Part shown: positions 7,733 through 15,286 of the stretch, piece after piece
Numbering within the stretch: position 1 is the first letter of the stretch
Layout of the letters: every line of letters starts with the position of its first letter
Assembly: GCF_000346295.1 (NCBI RefSeq)
Contig: NZ_ANOG01000492.1
Span: 1-37,692, forward strand
DNA: 37,692 nucleotides
Origin: Rhodopirellula maiorica SM1
GTDB lineage: Bacteria > Planctomycetota > Planctomycetia > Pirellulales > Pirellulaceae
Direction: 5' to 3'
Made by a program: the position numbers and the translations under genes
Notes under the pieces: generated by a model
Told to the model about the DNA's origin: nothing
What the model saw: only the letters and a program-made list of their open reading frames with translations
Databases searched by the model: none

Positions 7733-8746
7733 TCAAGCTTTTGGCTGATCTCGGCTAGCACAATGCAGCGCCCCGAGACCCCAGATCAGATCCTGGCAAT
7801 CGATCGATTCCACCTCGGCACCGCACGCCAATTCCCGAATCACGGCGATCGCATGCTCATCGGCAGCCGGCTGACCAAAGGTCGGCACCAACAATCGCTG
7901 GCGGCCCAACATCAAGAAATTGCAATAGCTCTCTGGCACTCGCTGGCCATCAATTTCACGCTTGGCGGGAATCGGTAACCGATGCACGTTGACCGCGGGC
8001 TCACTCGTTTCTCCCCACAGCCGCAACTGACGAAAGTTGTCTTCGAGGGGCAAATGGTTCGGATCGTTTGGATCGTCACAAACCGCAACCACGATATTGG
8101 ACGGGTCGAGAAACCGTGCCAATTGATCGATATGCCCATCGGTATCATCGCCTACCAGACCGCCTCCGCTGAGCCAGAGGATCTCAGTGACCCCCATTTG
8201 AGCGTGTAATTCGCGTGAAATCGCGTCACGCGACCATCCGGGATTGCGTGTGGCGGTGACCAAACACTCAGGTGTGGTCAGCAACCGGCCTTGCCCATCG
8301 GTTTCCATCGCTCCGCCTTCGACGCACAATTTGCTGCGAATTCGCGGGATACCAATTCGATCACAGATCACCGCTGCGGCTGCGTCATCGGCATCCCAAG
8401 GCGGATACTTGCCGCCCCAAGCGTTGTAATGCCAATCGATCCCGACCAGACCGCCGATTTCGGCATCGTGGACAAAGGTGGGACCGTAGTCTCGCACCCA
8501 AGAGTCATTGGTGGGGCAAAAAACAAGCTCGATGCGGTCATTTTGGGGCAGCAAAGCCTTCGCATCGGCTGCCAAAGCCTCCGGAAGCAGGATCCGGACC
8601 GATATCGATTCCGCCATCTGAGCCGCCCAATTGGCGAAAAACGCGGGCATCCGGTCGATTCGCCCGGGCCAAGTCTGCTGGCTGTGAGGCCACGCCAGCC
8701 AAACCGCCTCTTGAGGCTCCCACTCTGCAGGCGTACGACGACTCAA
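7733..8746 (-). CDS. aguA: Agmatine deiminase
   Basis: Agmatine deiminase hydrolyses agmatine to N-carbamoylputrescine and ammonia, a step from arginine to putrescine in the cytosol. The family signatures are all present: RTPAEWEPQEAVWLAWPH at the N-terminus, WVRDYGPTFV, CVEGGAMETDG, GDDTDGHIDQLARF, and near the C-terminus GLGALHCASRDQP with the nucleophilic Cys329. I choose the TTG at 8746 because AGGAG lies seven bases before it and the protein then begins right at the conserved domain. A TTG twelve codons upstream (8782) is open but lacks a ribosome site. Length (337) is normal for the family. The small basic protein gene lies about 45 bases upstream on the same strand. No other polyamine gene is in the window. 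Confidence 0.93.
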   Translation of the reverse strand: MSRRTPAEWEPQEAVWLAWPHSQQTWPGRIDRMPAFFANWAAQMAESISVRILLPEALAADAKALLPQNDRIELVFCPTNDSWVRDYGPTFVHDAEIGGLVGIDWHYNAWGGKYPPWDADDAAAAVICDRIGIPRIRSKLCVEGGAMETDGQGRLLTTPECLVTATRNPGWSRDAISRELHAQMGVTEILWLSGGGLVGDDTDGHIDQLARFLDPSNIVVAVCDDPNDPNHLPLEDNFRQLRLWGETSEPAVNVHRLPIPAKREIDGQRVPESYCNFLMLGRQRLLVPTFGQPAADEHAIAVIRELACGAEVESIDCQDLIWGLGALHCASRDQPKA

Positions 8747-8791
8747 GCAGCTACTCCTGCTGAAAATCTGTTCACCAGGCAACCAAAGGGC

Positions 8792-9094
8792 CTATTCGAA
8801 CTTGATTTCTTCTTTGACTTTTTGGATGAAGTGAGGCGATTTTCCACCCTTGCTGAGTTCTTGGGCGCGTTTCTCAGCATCTTTTTTCTGATCGAACTCA
8901 AAAACGGCAACCCGCTTGAGATTTTGGCTGAAGACTCCCCAATACAGCTTCAGACGAACATCTTCGGCTTGCTTTTTCTTGGATTTTCGAGTCGAGGCCT
9001 TTTTCTTGCTGGCTTTATTTTTGGCCGTGGCCAGTTTTTCTGCAGCTTCCGCCTCTGCAGCTTTCGCTTTACGACTGACGACCTTTCGGGCCAT
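8792..9094 (-). CDS. Small lysine-rich protein with histone H1-like tail
   Basis: 100 residues in two parts. Residues 1-47 are rich in Lys, Ala, Ser and Thr (for example KASKKKASTRKSKKK), much like the tails of bacterial H1-like or HU-tail proteins. Residues 48-100 form a compact domain (LYWGVFSQNLKRVAVFEFDQ, then KKDAEKRAQELS and FIQKVKEEI) that reads like a small alpha/beta fold. I do not recognise it as a named family. It could bind nucleic acid through the basic tail; that is inference. It is encoded just upstream of aguA on the same strand and may be cotranscribed with it. The codon use and good coding quality make it a real gene. Confidence 0.8.
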   Translation of the reverse strand: MARKVVSRKAKAAEAEAAEKLATAKNKASKKKASTRKSKKKQAEDVRLKLYWGVFSQNLKRVAVFEFDQKKDAEKRAQELSKGGKSPHFIQKVKEEIKFE

Positions 9095-9234
9095 GTGAAG
9101 AATGAGGGGGTATCGAGGAACGAATTGAGATGTGATTTAAGCCGCCTAGCGTAACCGCAAAGCGGCTAGTTGTCACCGGGGCAGCGGACGGCGGAAAAAA
9201 AATGCTCCTCGCCAATATCCGCCACAAAGTATCG

Positions 9235-9264
9235 CTGTTCTTTTCCGGGAATCTCGCGTATGCT
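9235..9264 (+). promoter_or_regulatory. Candidate promoter of hpf
   Basis: CTGTTC (9235-9240) and TATGCT (9259-9264) are 18 bases apart, about 100 bases before the hpf start. Both boxes are partial matches to the sigma-70 consensus. Confidence 0.3.
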
Positions 9265-9365
9265 AATTGTTTGTGTTTGGGGCGGTCCTTACCAAGGATC
9301 GATATAGACAACACGAGCTAAGCCCCACACGTCCACTTTTTGACCGTTTACGGAGAGTCAACACG

Positions 9366-9710
9366 ATGCAGGTTAGCGTCTCGACGCGTCATGGGAGTCT
9401 TCAACCTGGCGATCAGCAACTTATTGTTGAGAAGACCGAAAAGCTGCGAAGGCTATTTGATCGAATTAACGCGATCGAGGTTACCGTTGACTTAGAACAC
9501 TTAGAGAATCCCAAAGTTGAAATTCGCGTCTCCGCCGAACATGCGGACGACAGCGTTGCGACGGCGGAATCCACAACGGTAATCGCGGCGCTCGATTCCG
9601 CGATCCCGAAGGTGGAACAGCAACTGCGAAGATTAAAAGAGAAGAAAACGGGGCACCGCGCCACCGGACACAAACACATCGATACGACGATTGACACCGA
9701 CGAAGACTAA
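9366..9710 (+). CDS. hpf: Ribosome hibernation promoting factor, short form (HPF/YfiA/RaiA)
   Basis: 114 residues with the sigma-54 modulation/S30EA fold order: MQVSVSTRHGSLQPGDQQLI, the helix KTEKLRRLFDRINAIEVTVD, the strand KVEIRVSAEHADD, and the second helix ALDSAIPKVEQQLRRLKEKK. The family binds the 30S subunit at the mRNA/tRNA channel and stalls ribosomes under stress. There is no C-terminal dimerisation domain, so this is the short form. The tail is His- and Asp-rich. ATG 9366 has TTACGGAGAG upstream; the open frame extends further 5' but without family similarity. It leads a cluster with ptsN, ptsH and ptsI, an arrangement echoing the hpf-ptsN-ptsO neighbourhood beside rpoN in proteobacteria. 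Confidence 0.93.
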   Translation: MQVSVSTRHGSLQPGDQQLIVEKTEKLRRLFDRINAIEVTVDLEHLENPKVEIRVSAEHADDSVATAESTTVIAALDSAIPKVEQQLRRLKEKKTGHRATGHKHIDTTIDTDED

Positions 9711-9719
9711 CGGCCCCCC

Positions 9720-9753
9720 TGACCAACATTGGCACTTGACCAACATTGGCACT
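9720..9753. repeat. Two perfect tandem copies of a 17-mer
   Basis: TGACCAACATTGGCACT occurs at 9720-9736 and again at 9737-9753, directly after the hpf stop. A weak hairpin (GCATCAAA 9791-9798 with TTTGATGC 9817-9824) follows before ptsN. Either may affect readthrough between the two genes. Confidence 0.8.
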
Positions 9754-9876
9754 CGTTAGGCTCTTCTCCAAGCTTCGATCGTTGCGATCAGCATCAAACG
9801 TGATGCAATAACGGATTTTGATGCTTCGATCCCAGATACATTTTATTATTTGATTTCACAAAGGAATCACATCCTC

Positions 9877-10356
9877 ATGAAGTTTGCAGACTTTATCAGC
9901 ACCAAAGCCATTCGCGCGGACTTGAAGGCCGCATCGAAGGAAGAGGTCATCCAGGAACTTGTCCAGTCGCTACTGGATTCCGGACAGATCGACGCGGACC
10001 AGCAACAAGACATCATTGCCGCGATCATGAAGCGTGAAGAACTCGGCAGCACAGGCATTGGACGTGGCGTTGCCGTGCCTCACACCAAGCACCCAAGCGT
10101 GCAAAAGTTGGTCGGCACCGTAGGCGTCAGCGTGGAAGGGGTCGACTTTGACTCACTCGACGGCGAACGCGTGCAACTGTTCTTTCTGTTGATCAGCCCT
10201 CCGGAACGCCCCGGCGATCACCTCCGAGCGCTTGAGAACATTTCGCGACAACTTCGCGACGAAAACTTCTGTCGATTCCTGAAACAGAGCAAAACCCCAG
10301 AAGACATCAGTCAGTTGCTACAAGAAGCAGATGACAACCAGTTCGTATCTGGCTAA
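9877..10356 (+). CDS. ptsN: PTS EIIA component (fructose/nitrogen type)
   Basis: 159 residues of the PTS_EIIA_2 family. The phosphorylated His is His69 in [15 protein letters not shown]; the family pattern GxxxPH is intact. The rest matches EIIA-Ntr: [17 protein letters not shown], then [28 protein letters not shown]. It should accept phosphate from HPr. No EIIB or EIIC permease is near, so a regulatory role as in PTS-Ntr is more likely than sugar uptake. I start at ATG 9877 (AAGGAATCACATCCTC upstream, slightly long spacing); the frame is also open from a TTG at 9850. Its TAA overlaps the ATG of ptsH by one base, so the two are translationally coupled. The symbol is by function and not by close identity. 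Confidence 0.9.
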   Translation: MKFADFISTKAIRADLKAASKEEVIQELVQSLLDSGQIDADQQQDIIAAIMKREELGSTGIGRGVAVPHTKHPSVQKLVGTVGVSVEGVDFDSLDGERVQLFFLLISPPERPGDHLRALENISRQLRDENFCRFLKQSKTPEDISQLLQEADDNQFVSG

Positions 10357-10676
10357 TGAACACATCCCCATTAACTCGAATCGTTGTCGTCAAAAACCCG
10401 CAAGGTTTGCACGCACGCCCTGCCGATATGCTTGTTCGTCTGGCCAGCCAGTTCGAATCAGCGATCAAGATCGGCAAAGGCAACGAGCACGTCGACTGCA
10501 AAAGCATCCTGTCACTGCTGACACTCGGAGCCAGCCACGGCACCGAGCTAGCGTTGAGCGCCGACGGCAAAGATGCGCAAGCTGCGATTCAAGCCATTGC
10601 GGAATTGTTTGATTCTGGATTCGATGAACTAGCAAACACAGTCGAAGAAGATGTCAGGCCCGTTGTCGATCCCTAA
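10356..10676 (+). CDS. ptsH: HPr family phosphocarrier protein
   Basis: 106 residues. NPQGLHARPADMLVRLA contains the active-site His19 with the usual following Ala-Arg-Pro. CKSILSLLTLGA holds Ser50, which aligns with the Ser46 that HPr kinase phosphorylates in Firmicutes; no HprK is visible in the window. HPr passes phosphate from enzyme I to EIIA. The C-terminus carries about 15 residues more than the usual HPr (ANTVEEDVRPVVDP). Its ATG overlaps the preceding ptsN stop codon. ptsI follows after 280 bases, an oddly long gap for this gene pair. Confidence 0.95.
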   Translation: MNTSPLTRIVVVKNPQGLHARPADMLVRLASQFESAIKIGKGNEHVDCKSILSLLTLGASHGTELALSADGKDAQAAIQAIAELFDSGFDELANTVEEDVRPVVDP

Positions 10677-10696
10677 ACCGACGCAACGCCAAAGTT

Positions 10697-10906
10697 TCAG
10701 GCTAGACCGGTGGGAACGGATTCAAAACAGTCCCGATCACTGTCGGACTTGAGTCGCAAGCGACTGTGCGTGATCTCTTCGATGATCAAACCCAATTCAA
10801 GCGAACACAACGATGGAGCGTCCTGAGAAAGCGTTAAGAAACCGTCCGGTCCGACGATCGACCGATAGCGTCCAGTAGCGGATTGCCGCTTAGACGGAAT
10901 TCGCAT
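10697..10906 (-). CDS. Possible small antisense-oriented protein between ptsH and ptsI
   Basis: An open frame of 69 codons on the minus strand fills most of the gap between ptsH and ptsI. From ATG 10906 it reads MRIPSKRQSATGRYRSIVG, then GFLTLSQDAPSLCSLELGLI, IEEITHSRLRLKSDSDRD and a short tail. The composition and codon choice look like a real soluble protein, and the frame would not overlap either neighbour. A G-rich stretch (GGGGGTCTC) lies just before the ATG as a weak ribosome site. I do not recognise a family. It may equally be a chance frame. Confidence 0.4.
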   Translation of the reverse strand: MRIPSKRQSATGRYRSIVGPDGFLTLSQDAPSLCSLELGLIIEEITHSRLRLKSDSDRDCFESVPTGLA

Positions 10907-10956
10907 CGAGACCCCCAACGGCTCTTGCTCTCTCGCCGACAATCCATTGGCCAACG

Positions 10957-12702
10957 ATGGTCGAACTACAAGGCATTCCCGTTTCACCGGGCGTTGCTAT
11001 CGGTCCTGCGCTCGTCCTGGACCCCGATGGCTACCGAATTCCCCGGTGCCTCGTCGCCGCAGAAGATGCGGAAGGTGAATACACGCGCCTACAGACTGCG
11101 GTAGACGCCGTTTCCGCCCTGCTGGAAACCAATCGCCTAGAAACCTCGGCCGTTGCCGGCGTTAACACCGGCGACATCTTTGCCGCCCAATTGCAAATGT
11201 TGCACGATCCGCGACTGCACGCTGAATTGGGACGGCGGATCCGCGAAGAGCGTCAATCCGCAGCCTATGCCGTCAGCCGCGTGCTGCACAATTACGCCGC
11301 CGCTCTTCGCCGACTCGACAATCCGCTGCTCGCCGATCGCGCCGAAGACGTGCTGGACATCGAAAAACAATTGCTTTTGCAATTAGGGGCAGTTTCGCGG
11401 CAACCGTTGTCCGAGTTGACGGAACCGGTGATCGTGCTCTCGCATGTGCTGACCCCCAGCGAAACCGCTAGTTTGGACCGTCGCTACGTTCGCGGCTTCT
11501 GCACCGAAACCGGCGGCCCTGGCGGCCATACTGCGATTGTCGCCAAGGGACTCGAACTTCCTGCGGTCGTTGGCATTGGTACGTTTCTCGAGAACATCGG
11601 AGCCGCAGCGACAGTGATTGTCGATGGGGATCGCGGTCGCGTGATTATCGACCCTGACGAAGAAACACTCGCTCATTACGAAGAACGTCTGCAACAACGC
11701 GAATCGCTCGCGGCACGATTGGCAGAACTAAAAGATGTGCCGGCCGAAACTGCCGACAAGGTGCGAATTCAACTCAGTGCGAATATCGAATTTCCGCACG
11801 AAACCGAATCGTGTCTCGAACGCGGCGCTGACGGCATTGGGTTGTACCGAACTGAATTCCTGTACTTGTCCAGCAGCGAAGAACCAAGCGAAGAAGACCA
11901 TTACGAAGCATACAGCCAAGTGGTCCGCGAAATGGACGGCCGCCCGGTCGTCATCCGCACGCTGGACCTAGGCGCCGACAAGATGGGGCAACGGCCACTG
12001 GCCGAACAAGAACACAATCCGTTCCTTGGACTCCGCAGCATCCGGCTGTCGCTAAAGAACCTGGACTTGTTTCGACCCCAGCTGCGCGCGGTGCTTCGCG
12101 CCGCTGTCCACGGCGACGTTCGAGTGATGTTTCCGCTCATCACCACGATGGCGGAACTACGACAAGCCCGCATGCTGCTGAACGTGGTCGCCGAAGATCT
12201 AAACGAAGCCGGAATCCCGAATCGATCGGACATCCCGGTGGGCATGATGGTCGAAGTCCCAGCGGCGGTCATCATGCTGGACCGCTTTGTCAAAGAAGTC
12301 GATTTCCTCAGCATCGGTACGAATGACCTTGCTCAATACACGTTGGCGGTCGACCGCAGCAACGAATACGTTGCCGATCTCTATCAGTCGTGTGACCCTG
12401 CGGTCCTGCGACTGATTGCCAGTAGCGTCAAAGTCGCCGACGCCAATCAAACCCCGCTGGCGGTTTGCGGCGAGATGAGCAGCAACCCTGGCCGCGCGTT
12501 ACTACTAATTGGACTGGGCGTTCGTAATTTGAGCGTCCCGCCGTCGGCGCTGCATCGTGTCAAAAAAGCGATCCGCAGTGTAACGCTGAAGCAATGCATT
12601 CAGATCGCAGAACGCGCGATGACGTTCGAGGCGGCACGTGATGTCGACCTCTATCTTCAAGACCGACTCAGCGCCCTGGCACCGGAGCTGATCGTTCACT
12701 GA
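10957..12702 (+). CDS. ptsI: PTS enzyme I (phosphoenolpyruvate-protein phosphotransferase)
   Basis: 581 residues, the normal length for enzyme I without a GAF domain, so this is the ptsI rather than the ptsP form. N-terminal domain: LQGIPVSPGVAIGPALVL. The phosphohistidine domain is at His191 in GGPGGHTAIVAKGLELPAVVG (split: GGPGGHTAI and VAKGLELPAVVG), where the usual Thr-Ser before His is Gly-Gly. The PEP-binding barrel follows: GADGIGLYRTEFLY, VMFPLIT, GMMVEVPAAVI, DFLSIGTNDLAQYTLAVDR and the general acid Cys504 in VCGEM. It transfers phosphate from PEP to HPr. The ATG at 10957 lacks an obvious Shine-Dalgarno sequence. It is probably transcribed with hpf-ptsN-ptsH. Confidence 0.95.
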   Translation: MVELQGIPVSPGVAIGPALVLDPDGYRIPRCLVAAEDAEGEYTRLQTAVDAVSALLETNRLETSAVAGVNTGDIFAAQLQMLHDPRLHAELGRRIREERQSAAYAVSRVLHNYAAALRRLDNPLLADRAEDVLDIEKQLLLQLGAVSRQPLSELTEPVIVLSHVLTPSETASLDRRYVRGFCTETGGPGGHTAIVAKGLELPAVVGIGTFLENIGAAATVIVDGDRGRVIIDPDEETLAHYEERLQQRESLAARLAELKDVPAETADKVRIQLSANIEFPHETESCLERGADGIGLYRTEFLYLSSSEEPSEEDHYEAYSQVVREMDGRPVVIRTLDLGADKMGQRPLAEQEHNPFLGLRSIRLSLKNLDLFRPQLRAVLRAAVHGDVRVMFPLITTMAELRQARMLLNVVAEDLNEAGIPNRSDIPVGMMVEVPAAVIMLDRFVKEVDFLSIGTNDLAQYTLAVDRSNEYVADLYQSCDPAVLRLIASSVKVADANQTPLAVCGEMSSNPGRALLLIGLGVRNLSVPPSALHRVKKAIRSVTLKQCIQIAERAMTFEAARDVDLYLQDRLSALAPELIVH

Positions 12703-12720
12703 TGATCCGTCTGCAAGCGA

Positions 12721-13491
12721 ATGAGTAACGTGACTGAGCCTTCTGAACCGACTGATTCATCAAACGCGGTGCCAACCGAATTGGCTTCGCTGCGGATTCG
12801 GTATCGAGTGCGGTTTCAAAAGATCGGCCTACTACGCTGGATTAGCCACCGTGATCTCGCCGGTTTGTGGGAACGGATTGTCCGACGTGCTGCACTGAAA
12901 CTTTCGATGAGCGAAGGTTTTCACCCCAAACCACGCATCGCCTTCCCATCCGCACTGGCACTTGGCGTCGAAGGACTCGATGAAGTCGTCGAACTTGAAT
13001 TGGCCGAAGACATTTCGCCTTCCGAACTCCTCAAACGACTCGAAGCCGACAACCAACCTGGGTTGATCATCAACAGCGTTAGCCGACTGCCCGACGGGTT
13101 TGGCAAAGGCCAGCTAAAACAGAGCCAATTTTCGATAACGCTTCCCGAGCAACCCGACGCGGCGACGATCCAAACGGCGATCAGCAAATTGCTTAGCCAA
13201 ACGACCGTGTCCGTCGAGCGAAAAAAGAAAACTCTGGTGGCCAACGTCGCCGAGCAAATCCTGAATCTCGAGCTCTCCGACGACCGATTGCGATTGACGC
13301 TGGCCGCATCCGAATCGGCATCGCTGAAACCTCACGACATACTCGATCTACTAGGCTTTGATGACTGGATCGAAAACGGATCGCACGTCATTCGTGAACG
13401 CGTCATCCTGGAAACCGAATTTCAATCGAACAACTCCGCCGAAGTCGCTCGCGCGACTGACGCGAACTGCAACACACCTACCGAATACTAA
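12721..13491 (+). CDS. TIGR03936/DUF2344 radical-SAM-associated protein
   Basis: 256 residues. The N-terminal stretch LRIRYRVRFQKIGLLRWISH, RDLAGLWERIVRRA, LSMSEGFHPKPRIAFPSALALGVEG is typical of the DUF2344 domain, found either as the C-terminal part of, or beside, a radical SAM protein (TIGR03960) and usually next to RNase G. It is presumed to help modify RNA or a ribosome-linked substrate; biochemistry is not known to me. It starts 18 bases after ptsI and is followed 75 bases later by the RNase E/G gene, matching the common pairing. The radical SAM partner is not in this neighbourhood. Confidence 0.85.
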   Translation: MSNVTEPSEPTDSSNAVPTELASLRIRYRVRFQKIGLLRWISHRDLAGLWERIVRRAALKLSMSEGFHPKPRIAFPSALALGVEGLDEVVELELAEDISPSELLKRLEADNQPGLIINSVSRLPDGFGKGQLKQSQFSITLPEQPDAATIQTAISKLLSQTTVSVERKKKTLVANVAEQILNLELSDDRLRLTLAASESASLKPHDILDLLGFDDWIENGSHVIRERVILETEFQSNNSAEVARATDANCNTPTEY

Positions 13492-13566
13492 CCCTGTCAG
13501 CGTCCATGCGAACGCAACTGATTGGTTCGCACAAAGCTGACAAAACCACCTGAAAGGTGACTTTTT

Positions 13567-15171
13567 ATGAAGAAAGAAATGCTAATCAACGTACTGCAGC
13601 CCGAAGAATGCCGGATTGCAGTGTTAGCCGATGACCGACTCGACGAGTTGTACATCGAACGGAAAAGTGTCGAAGCGTTTGCCGGGAACATTTACCGCGG
13701 CAAGATCGTTAACCTCGAACCAAGCATCCAAGCCGCATTCGTCGATTTTGGTGTCGGACGCAACGGATTTTTGCACATCAGCGACGTCGAACCTCAGTAC
13801 TTTCGCCAGGGCGGCTATGATCCCGAAGAGGTGATGCGAGAGTCCGACGAAATGGCCGAAGCCGCCGCCAAGCGAGCTCGCGACTCGGGCCATGGCAACA
13901 AACACGCTTTCAAAGGCGGACGCCCTCGCGTCAAACCACCAATCCAAGAAATCTTTCGTCGCGGCGACGAAGTCCTCGTCCAAGTCATCAAAGAAGGCAT
14001 CGGAACCAAAGGTCCAACGCTCAGCACGTACATCTCGATCCCCGGTCGATACCTGGTTTTGATGCCCGCGCTGTGCCGCGTGGGCGTCAGTCGAAAAATC
14101 GAAGACGAAGACGATCGCAAACGACTCAAGCGATGCCTGTTGTCACTGAACCCACCCAAGGGTCTCGGATTCATCGTCCGCACCGCCGGCGCGGGACGCA
14201 GTGAAATCGAACTGCAACGCGACATGGAATACCTGCTGCGGCTTTGGAAAGCGATCGTGCGACGCGTCAAAACGCTGAACGAACCCGGCGTGCTATACGA
14301 AGAGAGCGATTTGATCATCCGCACGATCCGCGACATCTACTGTGACGAAATCGATCAAATTCTCATTGATGAACCCGAGTCATACGAAAAAGCACGTGAC
14401 TTTCTGAAAATGGTCATGCCCCGCGTGGTCGACCGTTTGAAACTGTACGAAGGAAGCGAGCCGCTGTTCCACAAGCACAAGCTCGAAGAAGAAATCATGA
14501 TGATCAATCAACGTCAGGTGCAATTGCCCGATGGCGGCTCGATCGTGATTGACCCCACCGAAGCCCTTGTGGCGATCGACGTCAACAGCGGCAGTTTCCG
14601 TGGCAACGATTCCGCCGAAGAAAACGCTTTCCGCTTGAACCTGGCTGCCGCCAAAGAAATCGCTCGCCAATTGAGACTACGTGACCTCGGCGGCGTGATC
14701 GTTAACGACTTTATCGACATGCGAAAGGAAAGCTATCGACGCAAAGTCGAACGCGCACTTCGCGATGCAATGTCGACCGACCGCGCCCGCACCAAGATCT
14801 TGAGAACCAGCCCGTTTGGCTTGATCGAGATGACACGCCAACGCATTCGCCCAAGTCTGAAACGCAGCATCTATACCGATTGCCCGTGTTGCCAAGGCCG
14901 CGGCTTGGTCAAGACCGCCGAAAGCATGTCGATCGAAGTGATTCGCATGTTGGCACTCGCCGTTCGCAACAAACACATCGAACGCGTGACGATTCGCGTG
15001 AACGACGAAGTTGCCGCTTACTTGAACAACAAGAAACGTCGCGACGTGATGGAAGCCGAAGATATTGGCAAGATGGCGGTCCAAATCCTTGGCAGCGAAG
15101 GACTCTTCCCTGAGCACCTCGAAATGGATTGCCGCGATGCCCACGGCGAACGCGTGGAAATCGATTCCTAA
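13567..15171 (+). CDS. rng: Ribonuclease E/G family protein
   Basis: 534 residues, close to RNase G rather than the much longer RNase E. Order: MLINVLQPEECRIAVL, an S1 RNA-binding domain (about 38-165) starting GNIYRGKIVNLEPSIQAAFV, then the DNase I-like catalytic part with metal-binding Asp338 (LVAIDVNSGSF) and Asp381 (GVIVNDFIDM). The Zn-link CPCCQGRG (about 439-446) ties the dimer together. The S1 domain carries a charged insertion at about 95-125 (EAAAKRARDSGHG and RPRVKPP). The enzyme cuts single-stranded AU-rich RNA in rRNA and mRNA processing. GAAAGGTGA lies upstream of ATG 13567. A perfect palindromic terminator follows. Confidence 0.95.
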   Translation: MKKEMLINVLQPEECRIAVLADDRLDELYIERKSVEAFAGNIYRGKIVNLEPSIQAAFVDFGVGRNGFLHISDVEPQYFRQGGYDPEEVMRESDEMAEAAAKRARDSGHGNKHAFKGGRPRVKPPIQEIFRRGDEVLVQVIKEGIGTKGPTLSTYISIPGRYLVLMPALCRVGVSRKIEDEDDRKRLKRCLLSLNPPKGLGFIVRTAGAGRSEIELQRDMEYLLRLWKAIVRRVKTLNEPGVLYEESDLIIRTIRDIYCDEIDQILIDEPESYEKARDFLKMVMPRVVDRLKLYEGSEPLFHKHKLEEEIMMINQRQVQLPDGGSIVIDPTEALVAIDVNSGSFRGNDSAEENAFRLNLAAAKEIARQLRLRDLGGVIVNDFIDMRKESYRRKVERALRDAMSTDRARTKILRTSPFGLIEMTRQRIRPSLKRSIYTDCPCCQGRGLVKTAESMSIEVIRMLALAVRNKHIERVTIRVNDEVAAYLNNKKRRDVMEAEDIGKMAVQILGSEGLFPEHLEMDCRDAHGERVEIDS

Positions 15172-15196
15172 GTGAATCGCGAATCCTGAAACATCT

Positions 15197-15235
15197 AAAA
15201 CGCTTGAGACCCACGTGGGTCTCAAGCGTTTTTTT
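15197..15235 (+). terminator. Perfect palindromic Rho-independent terminator after RNase E/G
   Basis: AAAACGCTTGAGACCCAC (15197-15214) and its exact complement (15215-15232) form an uninterrupted 18-bp palindrome, leading straight into a run of seven T on the plus strand. It stands between convergent genes and could stop transcripts from both sides, though the T-tract favours the RNase E/G side. Confidence 0.95.
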
Positions 15236-15286
15236 ATTGGCAGTGGCCCCACCGCGCGATCCAAGCGTGGTCGCGGCTCGCCCCCT

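Noticed and set aside
9267-9365. N-terminal extension of HPF
   Set aside because: The family begins at MQVSVSTRHG and ATG 9366 has the ribosome site; the upstream residues show no similarity.
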